Source of the DNA: Pseudopyrenochaeta lycopersici
Taxonomy: Eukaryota; Ascomycota; Dothideomycetes; Pleosporales; Pseudopyrenochaetaceae
Direction of reading: 5' to 3'
Assembly: GCA_003313425.1 (NCBI GenBank)
Contig: NHZP01000023.1
Span: 248,001 to 312,000 of the forward strand
Length of the DNA: 64,000 bases
Of the stretch, positions 33,191-45,570 are shown piece after piece. Below the pieces are notes generated by a model, which was not told the origin of the DNA, made no database searches, and saw nothing but the letters and a program-made list of their open reading frames with translations. A program made the translations under genes and the position numbers. Position 1 is the first letter of the stretch; each line of letters opens with the position of its first letter.

Positions 33191-33781
33191 GTTCGTACTG
33201 GTCAGAATCATGAAGCAAGCAAAAGCCTTAACTAGGCGTTAATAGCCAAGATTCGATAGACCACTAACCACAAAGACATTAGTAATCATTCAACTCAATC
33301 AATAAGATCTTGTGAATTAGCAAATTCATCCTCATGCGCTAAAACTAGTACTCGGCTCGTACCCATCGCCTTGCCGCGACCATCGGTGGATATTGAGCAC
33401 GAACACACGCAGTCCTGGACTAAGCTTTCCAGAGCATAATTTTCCCCGGCATGTTGTAGATCCTTGCGATATTGAGGAACTAGAATTGATTGAAGTACAT
33501 TGCGATGGTGGGGAGGTGGATAGAGCATCGGAGATTCGCGTCGAGATCATTCCGACTTTCGGCCTTCGGTGAGATACTACGAGCCCGACGTTGGTCAAGA
33601 CGAGTATGTTGTTAGAACAACGCAGAAGTAATGATGTAAATACAAGGATTAGCAGTTCGAGTATGCTGTGATACGTACACAATGCGGTGAATTATATCTT
33701 CTCTGAAAGGACTTTCCGGCTTCAATCCGCCTTCTCTACGATTGGCAACGCTTAACTGTTCTAATTACTCTTTACAAAAAG
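33191..33781. other. Intergenic region upstream of the P450 gene
   Basis: Two overlapping minus-strand frames (33682-33332 and 33528-33295) look fortuitous. No site recognised. Confidence 0.45.
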
Positions 33782-35550
33782 ATGCTGCGAGAAAAGCAGG
33801 AAGAAGGAAAACTGATGCAGCTCTCCATCTTAGCACCAGCTTTCTTGGTTCTGGTCGGAACTTTACGACTCTTTGTGGTATGTGACCTTCCAGTCTTCTC
33901 TGATAAATTTTGCTGAATCTAGTGCATGCCATTATCCGACGGCTGCAGAGCCCGTTGTCCCTCGTACCTGGCCCTTGGTACACAAAATGGACATCCGCTG
34001 TATTGATGTATCATTGGCTTCGCGGACGACGTGCCGGATATGTCCAACAGCTGCACGAAAAGTACGGTATGTACACAATGTTCTACATGTGATACATCTC
34101 ACTGAACAACGCTTACTATGATCTGAAGGCAAGGTCGTGCGACTCAGTCCGGACGAAGTCGACTTCTCGTCCATATCCGGAGCGAAGCGCATCCACTCAT
34201 ACAATCGACCGTTTCCTAAGGGGCGCATATATGAAGGCCTTCGTTCCGGAAATGGGTTTTTCAATGTTTTCAGCACTCGGGACTTCGAATATCATGCACG
34301 ACACCGCCGACTTCTCTCTGCCGCTATTTCAGAGGCCAGTCTAAAGAATTTCGAACAATTTGTGCAAGGACGAGTTGATCTGGCTATTGAAAGAATGGGC
34401 CTAGAAATGAAGACAAATGGAGTAGCAGATGTATTGAAATGGTGGATGTTTCTCACTACAGATATTATCGGGGAACTGAGCTTTGGGGATAGTTTTCGAA
34501 TGCTGGAACAAGGGAAAGTGAGTCCCGAACAGAAAACATGCAGTTGCCTGAGTTTCGACTGACGTCGCACCAACAGATGAACCAATACACGCACGACCTG
34601 CAGCAAATAGCCCCGCAAGTCAGCATCCGCATTGCGTTCCCTAGAATCTTGAAGCTTGCATCATATCTCCCCATTCCGTACTTCAGCAAGTCGTACGCAG
34701 CAAGTCAGCGAATGCGCTCCTACGCCGAGGAATCCATCTCTCGCTACGAGAAGATGGTATTAGTAGAACCTAACAACCCCAAATCCACACTATTCACCAA
34801 ATTATTCAGTGTTGGCGAAGAGACAATGTCACATAACGAGATCGTGGCCAATGCGCAGGCATACATAGTTGCTGGCAGTGATACGACCGCGAACAGCTTG
34901 ACATATCTGACATGGGCAGTTTGCCGCAATGAGAATATTAAGAGGAGACTCGTTGATGAAGTTGGAGCTCTGCCCAATGGATATCAAGAGGCAGATCTCA
35001 AGGCGCTACCGTACTTGAACCAGGTCATTCAAGAAACACTGAGATGCTATGCTGCGGCACCAGGCCTGCTTCCAAGAACTGTTCCGCCAGGTGGTTGTGA
35101 GATTGACGGATATTGGATACCTGGTGGTACGGAGGTGCAGACACAGGCATACAGTATGCACAGAGATCCGATGGTGTATCAAGATCCTGAACTGTAAGTC
35201 GACTTCTGATGCATCTTTGAAGTATAAGCTGATTGTGTGCGAAGATTCAACCCTTCACGATGGGAAAACCCTACAAAGGAAATGAAGGAAGCGTGGATGC
35301 CATTTGGTGGTGGCGCTCGAGGTATGCCATTTGAATTTTGTGTCACGAGTTCATGCTAACACCTCTGAAAGTCTGTCTCGGGCTACACTTAGCTCAGATG
35401 GAGCTGCGACTGGCGACTGCAAAGTTCTTCCGCACTTTCCCCAACGCCAGGGTGTCGACATTGGACGGATTTTGTGACGACGATATGGACCAGGTGATAT
35501 ATTTTTTGATGTTTCCGAAGAACAAGCGCTGCCTCATTCAAGCGTCATAA
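33782..35550 (+). CDS. Cytochrome P450 monooxygenase, about 501 aa, six exons
   Basis: Exons are 33782-33881, 33923-34066, 34129-34517, 34577-35193, 35245-35321 and 35372-35550; introns are 41-62 nt. The N-terminus has a hydrophobic ER anchor (SILAPAFLVLVGTLRLFVV) and a Pro-rich turn (SLVPGPWYTKW). Core motifs are present: the I-helix AYIVAGSDTTANSL, the K-helix QETLR, the PERF region (FNPSRWENPT) and the heme loop FGGGARVCLGLHLAQMEL with the ligand Cys in exon 6. Family members hydroxylate small molecules in the ER membrane with a P450 reductase. The first splice junction is least sure: the frame requires donor GTGACC rather than the better GTATGT four bases earlier. A second in-frame ATG at 33815 is possible. 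No other biosynthetic gene adjoins it. Confidence 0.88.
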
Positions 35551-36334
35551 GCAGCTTTGATAGCTCGCGGAGAAGTTTTTCCTTGCGTCATCCAAATTGC
35601 TGTAGATGGCATTAGTTCAGTAGTTCGTGTTCAATAGCAATAAATCAAACCCTGTATCGGCTTCAACCCAACGGTTGTTCGTACGAAAGTACTATCAAGA
35701 TATCAAGTCAAAAGTTTCCATTCGAAACTCTCACAGCAGGTGTCCAAAGGGTCAAAACGGCAATGTCATCAAAATTGGAGGGTGAGGAACAAGTATGATG
35801 ATGATGTGATGTAGATGCTGTTGTGAATCACAATTGAATCAAGGCAGTTTAAATGGGTGCTTTTGTAATAGTGATAGTCGCTACAGGCTTGATTTTTATC
35901 TGAGGTACAATGGGTAATCGTGTGAGCAAAGGGACGAGATCTTCTCTTGGAGATTGAACATGAATGAAAGAATAAAATTCCGTACAAATGCCGCTAACGG
36001 AGACACCTTGCTGGCAAGCAAATATACGCATACATAAGCAACCTCCAATCGTCACTCATCAACCATCATCCAGATTGCTTTTAGTGGGCGACCCTACTTC
36101 TTCAAGAGACGACGGTGGACGCATAACTTACAACTTCCCATATTCTCCACTTTGAGTTTATCTTTCCTTCACGACCAACGCGTCAACAAGTAGACACAGT
36201 CTTCTAACACATACCGAGCCCGCAAACTGGCCATCCTGGGTTACATCCAGAACCGCCATTCAACGGCTTTGGAAATATTACAAGACTGAATGAACGGCAG
36301 TACCGGTCGTACAGGAACTTAGAGCTTCGGTCGA
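35551..36334. other. Intergenic region between convergent genes
   Basis: 3' flanks of the P450 and coronin genes; AT-rich in the middle. No gene seen. Confidence 0.5.
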
Positions 36335-38545
36335 TCAAGACCTTGCCTCTTCTAGCTCAAGCTCCAGTTGTCTGATACGCTCGTCCTTCTCACGATCAGA
36401 GGGTCCTTGGGATCCGAGCTTGGTCTTGAGCTGGCTGACTTCACGTAGAAGAAGTGCAATTTGATCGGACTGGTCCGACATGACCCTATTCTGGTGGTCG
36501 AGCTGCGATTTGATGTCTCCTAAAGCATCGCGAAGTACGGAGGCAGGCCCACCAGAGCTGGGCGCCGGGGTGGAGGAAGGTACGGAGGTGGGCGCAGGGG
36601 TAGGCTCAGCGGGCGGCGGGATGGACTTGGTTTGGGTAGGAGTAGCTGCAGGAGCAGGTTTTGCTGGCTCTGGTTCTTTGCTGATGACGGGACCCTTGGT
36701 CTTTTCTTCTTGTCGCGCTGCGGTGACGGTCGGACGTTCGACTGGCTTTGGCACTTCCTCAAAGCTAGATTCACTCTCTTTGTCTGACACTTCGTCCTTG
36801 TCGGCGAACTTGGATGCTCCCGCAGCAAGCGAGTCCTTGTTGTCCTTCAACTGTGGTGGTGGTCCACGAGATGCAATGGGAGCAGGCTCCGCGGCAGGCT
36901 TCGGCGGTTCGGGCTTGGTCGGGGAGGGCTGCGCAGGTGCTGCTTGCTGAGGCTTATAGTCGGATGGGATCTCCTTAGGGGCCTCACCATCGTACACACT
37001 CTCTAGAGAGATCTTGGGGGGCAGCGCAGTCTTGCCACCAAACCATTCGGAAGCCGTAGTACCGGGCTTGAGACCTGTTGTTGGGGGGTAGATGTCGCTC
37101 TGGAACATCTCGGACCGGCGGGGCACGATGAAGGAGATGGGCTCGATGTAGCTATCGTTGACCGTCTTGAAGCAGCGGAGTACTTCGTTGTCGTGGAGGT
37201 TGATGCCGCGCTTGGGAAGGAAGGCAATACCTCGCTGGGGATCGGCCGACTTGTACTCGGACAGGTACTCAAACTTGTCGTTCTCATATTCGTAGTATCT
37301 AATGTTGCCGTCGCTGCAATAGTCAGTATCACCGTTATCGTGATTGCCAGTCTAAACTCACCCCTTGCCCGCCAGGTATAGACATTGTGTTCCGTCATCC
37401 CAGAAAGGCATGCAGACACCCGAGATGGAGTCGAGAATCTGGAAGCCACCGATGGGGTCCGTTGGGTTGCGCGGGTCCCACAGACCTAGTTGACGGTCAC
37501 TCATGCGCGAGAAGCCGGTGGTCGCAATGCGGTCGGTCTCGCCCATCCACACAGCGCGGCTGTTCTTTGCGCCTGGGTGTCCGGGAACCTCTTGGGCAGG
37601 CTTTTCTTGTCGCACATCCCATACGCGCAATTTCTTGTCTCGACTTGTGGTAACCAAAAACGCACCGTCGGGGCTCCAGGATAGCGACTGTACAATGTCG
37701 TTGTGCTTGAGGGAAAGCTTTGCGGCGCCAGCCTCGACATCCCAAAGCTTCACAGTGTAGTCGCCAGATGCGCTGGCAAGGACGTTCTCGGCGGCGGTGT
37801 TGAAGAGGACATGACCTACTTTTCTTTGTGGCTGTCAGAAGCACCCTTTGAACAAAGGAAGACAACCATACCTCATGTGGCCACTCAGCTTTGCTACGGG
37901 AGCAACATCGGCGGGCTCTTCAGCATCTGTGTGCAGTGAGAAGCCTTCCGGAACCTTCCAGATGAAGACCTTGGCCTGTGAGCGATGATCAATTTTGACA
38001 TGAAGATCTGATCATACCTTCCCGTCGTCAGAGGCGGACGCAATTAGCGAGTCGTTAAAGGGACTCCTATGAAACAATTAGCCTTTCTCTATCTCTCCCT
38101 CATACGGTACATGTCTTTACCAGTCGGTGTCGAGGACGGCAGCCGTGTGCCCGCGGAAGAGGGGCAGTTGGTCGGGGGCTCGCCCGCTCTCATTGATGGG
38201 GATGACGGCAAAGGCGCCACCGCCGCTGGCTTCCCAATTGACTGAGACGTATTCCGGGTTGGCCTGTGGAGTATGAGTGGGTCTATCTCGAGGTCGCGTG
38301 CGAGGTTGCGCTGACCTTGATCAGGTTGGTATCCCAGGCGTTCTTGGAGATGCGGAGGTTATCGTAGCAATGCTCCTACACTTTGTTAGCAGCGTCAAGG
38401 CATCACACTTCTGGCGCCGGTTCGAACCTTCTTTGTGCCCTTGCCAAAGACGTGGCCTTTTTGGTTTTGTCAGTATAGTAAGCTTAGCTGAAGCTGTTGG
38501 TGAGCGCTCACGGTATTTGGACGCTCTCACAAAGCGGCCGGCCAT
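36335..38545 (-). CDS. crn1: Coronin, actin-binding WD-repeat protein, 619 aa, eight exons
   Basis: Exons on the minus strand: 38545-38512, 38456-38428, 38375-38316, 38263-38121, 38066-38018, 37975-37872, 37823-37362 and 37313-36335. The product begins MAGRFVRASKYRHVFGKGTK, the diagnostic coronin N-terminus with the actin-binding basic residues. WD repeats follow (HTAAVLDTDWSPFNDSLIASAS, HVLFNTAAENVLASASGDYTVKLWD, SLSWSPDGAFLVTTSRDKKLRVWD) to form the seven-blade propeller, then 'DGNIRYYEYENDKFEYLSEY' and the coronin-specific extension 'VPRRSEMFQSDIYPPTTG'. A long Pro/Ala/Glu-rich linker (about 430-560) precedes the C-terminal coiled coil (QIALLLREVSQLKTKL). Coronin bundles actin and regulates Arp2/3 at cortical patches and hyphal tips. 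Seven small introns cluster in the first half. Confidence 0.95.
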
Positions 38546-39595
38546 ATTTGCAATCTGTGCCTGGAGCGATTTGGTAGAAGTGTAGAAATGACTATCCAGC
38601 AGCCCCTGAGATCGGTGGGAGGGTTGCGCTGGGGGGAAGATGGAGGGCTGTGCAATGGTTTCGAGATGGCGTTTCAACGGCCAACTCTTGGACCCGACTG
38701 CATGGCTGTCGCGAGCGGCTTGGCGCTGGACCCTTGTTGCTGCCTCCCAACGTCGCCAACGATTCCTGGTCGGTCTTCTCCACCACTCCACTTGCCCACG
38801 CGTATGCGGCGCAGCGACTCGGTCCGAAGCCTAGTAAATGCGAACGCCTACGTAGCGTTCAACCAGGTTCCACTTACAGGCGTCCCAGTACCTACATATT
38901 TCGCCTTACAATGCAGCTGCTAAGCGATGAGTGGTTATCCTTACTAATTTCTCTTTTCCACTCGACCAACTACGGTTTCTAGCTCCAAATCGACAAAAAC
39001 TTATCGTCCTCTGTGCTACCATTTACCTCTAGCTGAAGCCATCTGAAGTGCATCGCCGTACTCTCTCCTCTGCGCGTCAATGTTGGCGCCGCTTTTAAAT
39101 GGCAGTTCTATCCCATGCATTACGCATGAGCGGATTCCATGTTCGGCTTCTGCTGGAAGTACCAATCGATGAAGCGGCTCTTCATGAAGCTGCACCCCAG
39201 AGTGCGTATAGGGCTGATGAGTATCTCTGCGCAAAAGACCTAGGCTCTGAGGCTCAGACAAGGCCACTCTACCAGAATTCGGCGCAAGAAAGGCTCGACT
39301 TTAATGCTGTTGGAGGGTAGCCGGTTATGCCACGAAAGGAAGCGCTTCATTATCGGGCGCAGGCTACAGCGCGGACGTAAATTTCAGAGAAGAGTAAGTC
39401 ATAGCTATTCAAGGTTGACTACAGCAAGTATCTTTTCAAGAGCATAGCAAGATTCGCTGTGAGCATGAGTGTTTCAGCTGTTAGAAAGCAAAGCGCTTCT
39501 CATATGTCTCACTACAAAGAGAAGCATGCCACCACAGAGGCATCGCAATCGCATATATAGGCTACCATATAGCATTTTTGAATAAATCTAATTAG
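38546..39595. other. Intergenic region with an ankyrin relic
   Basis: It contains the coronin promoter (GC-rich, to about 38850) and, further right, a decayed ankyrin fragment listed separately. No intact gene. Confidence 0.5.
39016..39267 (-). pseudogene. Ankyrin-repeat relic
   Basis: The minus strand encodes 'KSGANIDAQRREYGDALQM' plus ASARG, the typical fungal ankyrin beta-hairpin/helix unit. There is no start or other intact repeat around it; flanking ankyrin-like phrases are in other frames. It is a leftover of an ankyrin gene. Confidence 0.6.
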
Positions 39596-41973
39596 TTAGT
39601 GAAGAGGCTGGATTTCGCCCTCGGTATATTCATGAAAGAGCACAACATCCTCGAGCCGACGAATCAACGTATCAGCGTCATTATCTGCCGTACTTTTGCA
39701 CGCAAGATTCGCGTCCATCGTAAAACCAGCCGCAATTTTCCAAACTTTGTCTTTCCTTTCGTCATTTCTGTTGTGAAAGGAATTCAAAAAGCCCACAGCT
39801 TCAGCGCTAGTAATGACGCCTTCGTTGAGTCCCATTGCCAGTATTGCCTGTCCCACACTATCCATGGCCTTGACAGATAAGCTGAGCTCCATGCTTAATT
39901 GAGCGTAAAAGATACAGTACATCCGGCGTTGCGTGTCGTGCTTATTACCCAGTACAGTAGTTGCAGCATGGATGATTGCGGCGTAGAACCACAGGTTGCG
40001 ATCTGTGGATGGGAATTTGTACGCATACTCAGATATCAAATCTGGAAAGTTTTAGTCTATCATCAAAATCCAAATGTTAAGCGAATCCTGACGTTGAACT
40101 TGCCTAGCAGATGCTGTAAAGATATTCAACGGTGATATTGAGGCTGGTAAATGTAAGCCAGGGAGCTGTTGATCTTCCAGCATAAGGAAGGGTCGAAAAA
40201 GATCCATAATGATAGAATGGAAAGTCATACTGCGTCGATCTTAGCATATGAACTTACAACTCAATTGAACAAAAAAAGTTCGGTATCAGCGATAAGTTGT
40301 AATGAAGAGAATCCAAATACTCACTGGAAGATCATTGCATGATTTTCTGTATGTTCTTTCCGAATCATTGAACTAGGAAGGCTTTTGACCAAAGCAAGGA
40401 GCCTAACATACTGAGAAACAGCAAAATCAGGCGAAATTGTATGGCTGGTTTGGTGCCGATACATCTTCGACGCATCATTGACGACTAGCCAAAGGCGGGA
40501 GAAGGCTGCTTGTACCTGAGCTATCTTTGCCGCGTTCTCAACTTCTGCTTTACTCTTGATTTCGGCGCTATCTCTAGATTTCCAGCTTGCGTTGGAATGA
40601 TCGATTATTGGAAAAGCAGGATTTTTTTCAATCAGTGTAATCGATGGGTAGAAGCGACTTTGGTGTCTATGTGACGCTATCAATCCTTTTACTTGGGCAG
40701 ACATAGATGGTTCATACTTACACAGTTAGATTGAAAAGGCCCCAGGCGGCGCTTCTTGCGCCTGCCACTGCTTCCGAAACTAATTTAAGTCTGCTTTCTG
40801 TATTTTGATTACCAAACAACATCATTCTTTCTCCCATGTTTTTAGCCGCTCGAAGGAAGTTGACCCCCTTCACGCCGTCGCCATGACATGCCATCGACAC
40901 GTGGAGAAGTGCCAAACCAGCCAGTTTCGGCAGAGAGTCGTGTTCACCTTCTTCCTGCAATAACTTCTCGGCTTCTTTTTCACACAGAAAACTCTCATCC
41001 AACGCTTTTGGGTCGACTAATGCGTAGCTTTGCTATGGCTGATGAGCATTTCTCCTTCTACTCTCTGCAGAGCTACAAAACCTACTAATACAACAGCGAG
41101 CAATGAGCTCACCATGAAAGAGGAGCAGAATCCGAATTTGTGCTCAACTAAGTCGCGCACAAAAAGACTTGCGTCGAATAAGCCCCAAACAGGATGTTCA
41201 AGCTCCAGGTATGAAGATATAGCATTCACCGCACGAGTGTTTGAAATGGGTACAGTAATCCAGGAGTCGATCTTCAATCGGATCAGACGAGGGTCAAAGT
41301 AACCAGAACTTTTTTGATTTTCCTCATGATGCCTATGAAGCTCCGGAAATATCCTGCTCTCATTCGTAGGGCCCGTCAACAGATTCTGACCATGCTGTAC
41401 GGTTCTTGTTTGACCATAAGGGGGCGGACGCGAATGGCAAGATATGTTAGGAGATGAGACCTGTAGAGCAGGATACGCAGTCGGATGGCGGATCAGCAAC
41501 TCCAGATCGCTTTCAGAGAGCTGTGCAGTGAACAAAGGCCTGCTCATCTTCAATTCAGGAAGCGCGGCTTTGATAGATTCATTGTGAAGTATTTTAAGCA
41601 TGGCGGCCGGGTCAACGCTACTTTGAAGTCGTTCCATAGAGCTCTGCATGAGCTGCGGTGGCATTGTCTTTAAAGCATCGAGAATTTTGTGAAATGTGAC
41701 TACCTTCGCTCGTAATTCAGTGTTCTCAACTTTCAAGACCGTTGGGCGCATCTCCAAGTCGTCCTGAGATACGTAAGTGCATTCAGATTTTCGGTTTATG
41801 CAAGCTTGGCATGTTGGTCGGCTGCCATTACATCTGGTGCGCTTGTTGCGACAGACATTGCATGCGATCAATACACGCTTTGTCTTCAAGGGAGCTTTAG
41901 CTGAAAGGATGTGAGCTGAAGGGATGCGGGGTTTGGGAGCTGGCAACAGTGGTCGATAGCCTGCGTTGTCCAT
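39596..41973 (-). CDS. Zn2Cys6 transcription factor with fungal-specific TF domain, 707 aa
   Basis: Five exons on the minus strand: 41973-41086, 41032-40722, 40666-40325, 40229-40093 and 40041-39596; introns of 53, 55, 95 and 51 nt. The zinc cluster is C38-x2-C41-x6-C48-x6-C55-x2-C58-x6-C65, followed by an 'LKVENTELRAKV' dimerisation coil. The middle region carries 'AISSYLELEHPVWGLFDASLFV' and 'SSLLAVVLQSYALVDPKALDESF', and the downstream domain has 'HMTFHSIIMDLFRPFL' and 'IFTASARQVQHLISEY', typical of NirA-type fungal_trans proteins. The last donor is GTCAGG. It would bind DNA as a dimer in the nucleus; target genes are unknown. It is divergent to a second Zn2Cys6 gene at 42644, and part of its 5' end is duplicated at 45571. 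Confidence 0.88.
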
Positions 41974-42643
41974 GGTGCATGCCTATTGCCTTGACTTCTG
42001 ATTCAATCTTGGAGATGATGCTGCATGACGCTGATGCCAGTGTATGTTCAGAAAGCGAATCTTTAATTCTGAGGGAAAGGCTAGGCGTGGCGTGGGGCTC
42101 TGATTGGCGTAATAGAGGGGAACAATATTCAGCGAATGAGGGCGATTAACTTATTTGTCCAGCAAAATCAGTGCCTAACTGCGAAGTACCTTCGAGGTCA
42201 TTTATATATATATATTTGTATTTTTTTTTTGAAAGAAAGAGGATTAGTATATAAACAAGATCTGTACTATTTTGTATTGATATTATAAACAGTATTATAG
42301 ATTCCAGACAATTATAGCCTTGAACAGCTTCTACTATTAATTATCACAGTATCAATAATTTCAAGAACTATGATCATTTTAATGTTTATCAATTACGAAA
42401 TTTCTGTCTTTCTATAAATTCAACAGCATGTTTTTAGTAAACTACCAGACAGAAGAGAGCTTAGTGAAAGACATAGTAAAAAACGTGTCTCTAATTTTAG
42501 CCTTCTGAGGGGGCTGATCAGGAAAGTGGGGAGGAACGGAATACTCCGCGCCACTGGACAAACAACGCAGCATCAGGGAACACATGGCCCTGTAAAACAA
42601 TTCCAATACTTGCCTTCTGTCTTGGCCTGTCCTACTTGTCGAG
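41974..42643. promoter_or_regulatory. Divergent promoter between two Zn2Cys6 genes
   Basis: 670 bp. The stretch 42195-42430 is strongly AT-rich with a (TA)n and a T-run, flanked by normal-composition sequence next to each start. CGG-type half sites for zinc-cluster factors could not be assigned with confidence. Confidence 0.5.
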
Positions 42644-45102
42644 ATGAATCCTGTGACAGGGTTGAGCGCAAAGCGACGGCTTCCAACATTATTGCCCGCT
42701 CCCACAGGTAGTCGCAAACCAGAACCACCTCCCAAGCGAAGCCGCATATCTGCTGCTTGCGGGGCGTGTCGCACGCGCAAGACTAGGGTACTGTCTGCAT
42801 CGCTACATTTAGAGTTAGACTGATTGTTGGCACTGTTTTCAGTGTAGTGGCGAGCGTCCACAATGCAAAGAATGCACTGAACACGCGACCGTGTGTCAGT
42901 ATGAAGAGACTGAGGCACGCGTTGCAAAGGTATATTTCACAAGGCCAGCTACTTAATTTTGGTCACTCCTAAGCATTACTGACACAATGTAGCGGAAGTA
43001 TGAACAACTCAAAAGTCAGATGCTGGCTCATGAAGAGTTGTTTGGCTTAGTCCGCTCCATGTCAGAGCGGGAGTCGCTTGAAATTTTCTATCGCATTCGA
43101 TCCGGCACCAGCATCGACTCTATCCTTTCACATATCAAGGATGGAGATTTGTTGATGCAATTGTCCTTGCAACCGGGCGTGCGACACAGGTACTCCTTTC
43201 CATACCGTACTGAGATGCCGGCGCATCTGCTCCGAGACGGCAATCCGTATCTTGACACATTAGTCTATGAGACCCCATTTAAACAGCCATCAGCCACCCA
43301 GAGTCCACAAGAGCCCTATCTCCGACCTTATCATGCTGCTGAACTTGTGGAACCCCTGTTGACAAAGGTTACTGCTTCACATTGGACCTTGGTTATATCA
43401 GATGATACATTATTTCAAAGCCTGCTTGCTACGTACTTTCTTTTTGTTCATCCTTTTGCTTTTGCCATAGATAAAGATTTATTCCTCACAGATATGATAG
43501 CTGGTCGAACACGATTCTGTTCTCGTCTCCTGGTCCATGCTGTCCTTGCAGCTGCATTTGTAAGAACCCGTCCGACAACGTCCAGTTTGCCACTGAAGCC
43601 ATCAAGCTGCTGTATCATCGCATTCCTCGCAGGACAATGTTTTGGCTTCCTGATAATCTCGGCTACAAGTTTATGGCAGAAGCGAAAAGATTGTGGGAGC
43701 TTGAGCCTGTCAGGGAGGGCCGACTAACAACGATCCAAGCAGCAATTCACTTGCATATAGTCACCCAGCTCAATGGCATTGATAAAGTTAGTACTGTTTG
43801 TAAGGCTAAGTACCCATAAGCTGACCGATTAACTACAATCGTTAGGTTGGATACCCTTATCTCGTCCAAGCAATCGCCATGGCAGATGATCTAAAATTAT
43901 TCAAGGCTTCTGCAAATGTGAAGAACCACAAGATGCAAAAAGCACGTACGACCACAGCATGGGCACTTTTTTATTGGGTGAGTTGAGCTTCACTTGCGCT
44001 GAGACATGCGCTGATATTCATCGTCTTCGTGCACAGCAAGCAATGAATGGCTATTACATGTTCACTACTCCTATATTAACGGAGTGCCCGGAGACACCTT
44101 TACCAGACCCTATGGTAGATTTGGCTTGGTATGGAGAAATCTACTTACGGTATTCAAACAGCACAACGCTTATACCAAGCCAACTTGGCTTCGTAATGCA
44201 TGCAAAAGCCGCTTTGTTCGTTATCATAAATGATATTGCACAAGATGTATTTGCGAAAGCCGACACGGAGAGACGATTACCATTCGAACGCATTCTATGT
44301 CATAAAACCCGCCTTGATCAATGGTACGAAAATTTGCCTTCCTCTCTACGCCCAATGAATATAGTATTTCCTGTCCAATTCGAACTTCAGTAAGTTGCAC
44401 ATTGCTTTCTATTTTGTTCCCGACCTGTTGTATCTAATACTTGGCAGCCTCGTATATTATGGTGTCATTGTCGCACTTCTACAACCCGCAGTTGCGATTG
44501 ATGCAGAAGAAAATATCAGAGGTCCAATGTTATCCCATGCGCGTATCCAGCTTGAGACCATCTTAAGATTATATTATCTCCGACACAGTTTTCGTCCAGC
44601 CAGCCTGCATCTTATCTGGTTTCTCATCTTCCTCACAGATTCGGCTAACAAAGCCTTGGGTCAAGAGGAACGGACTGATTCTGTGGCATTTTTTTCCGCG
44701 GAAGAATCTCGATCTACCCTTGTTCTTTGTGCAACTGGACTCGAAGCCCAAGCCTCGGCTTATGTTGTTGCAAAGCTTGCCTTCCGCACACTAGCCAATT
44801 CCATACGACCAAATGACCTGCAAATCCTGAACACATATGTCACTCGAGAGGATGAGAGCCATTTGGACCAGGCTCTTGCTTCCAACGTTAACGGGTAAGT
44901 ATCCTATTTCCTTGCGTAGCTGTACTTTGCCCTTATCCATACATTTGTACTCAATCCAAGCAGTGATTTCCCGCTACCGATCATTGACCTCAGTGGAGAT
45001 CCAAAGAAAGTGCGGCTAGCGAATCTTATGAAACAGTTTGCACAAGTCTCTATATCGTCTGAAGATACATCTGCTTCAGAGGATACCTGTACAGGTGAGT
45101 GA
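42644..45102 (+). CDS. Zn2Cys6 transcription factor with an apparent frameshift
   Basis: Exons are 42644-42787, 42843-42929, 42993-43786, 43846-43977, 44037-44389, 44448-44894 and 44964-45102; introns are 55-69 nt. The zinc cluster C39-x2-C42-x6-C49-x6-C56-x2-C59-x6-C66 is split by intron 1 right before C49. A coil (KRKYEQLKSQMLAHEELF) and the fungal_trans domain follow (PVREGRLTTIQAAIHLHIV, ARTTTAWALFYWQAMNGYYM, HLVYYGVIVALLQPAVAI). Within exon 3, coding sense moves from one frame (...LLVHAVLAAA) to another (CKNPSDNVQFATEAIKLLY...) near 43555-43561; the only GT-AG pair there spans 26 nt. So one base is missing or two are extra. The last exon may end at 45102 or splice again to a stop at 45195. 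Active gene or recent pseudogene remains open. Confidence 0.75.
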
Positions 45103-45570
45103 ACGTATTGCATAATGGCGTTGCCTGGACCCATTTTTATGTATGAGAATTCACGCGCTGCAACTGCATTTTAGATATTGTTAGTGCCATCTAGCCATTT
45201 CGAGGGTGGATATGCGCTTAGAGGTGTCAATTCGCGGTTATAGTAAATAGAAAAGCAATTAATTATTTTTCAGCGAGCATTCGATATTCTTCAGTTTTTC
45301 TAATTTGGGTAGCGCGAGCCATTCCACTTGTGTTTCAAAGGACTACAGGAGCCCATACCCCATCTAAGCAGATCGGAGATAGTGCCTTGGGGCCCATTAA
45401 TTATCGTGTGTCAACGTTCGGTGCAATTATTCAAGCCTCCATATCTAAATGAAGGTTCCTAGGCCCCTAGATAAGATATGTAACGCAACGCTTCTCAATA
45501 TGCTGATATCGTTTGATGGGTATCAAGAAATGAGACCATCTGACCTATATAACGTATCCTTTTGAAGTGC

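Noticed and set aside
33878..33881. GTATGT as donor of the first P450 intron
   Set aside because: It is a better consensus, but its use breaks the frame into exon 2; GTGACC four bases on keeps it. Left open for cDNA.
28924..35550. SDR and P450 as part of a secondary-metabolite cluster
   Set aside because: They are nearly 4 kb apart with no synthase, terpene cyclase or transporter between or beside them.
38411..38430. GGTTCGAACC, resembling a tRNA B box
   Set aside because: It lies in a coronin intron; no A box, acceptor stem or anticodon arm can be folded around it.
40042..40105. GC-AG intron (AG|GCAAGT) in the regulator at 39596-41973
   Set aside because: It leads to a stop in the next exon; the GT donor at 40092 keeps the frame and the 'QVQHLISEY' block.
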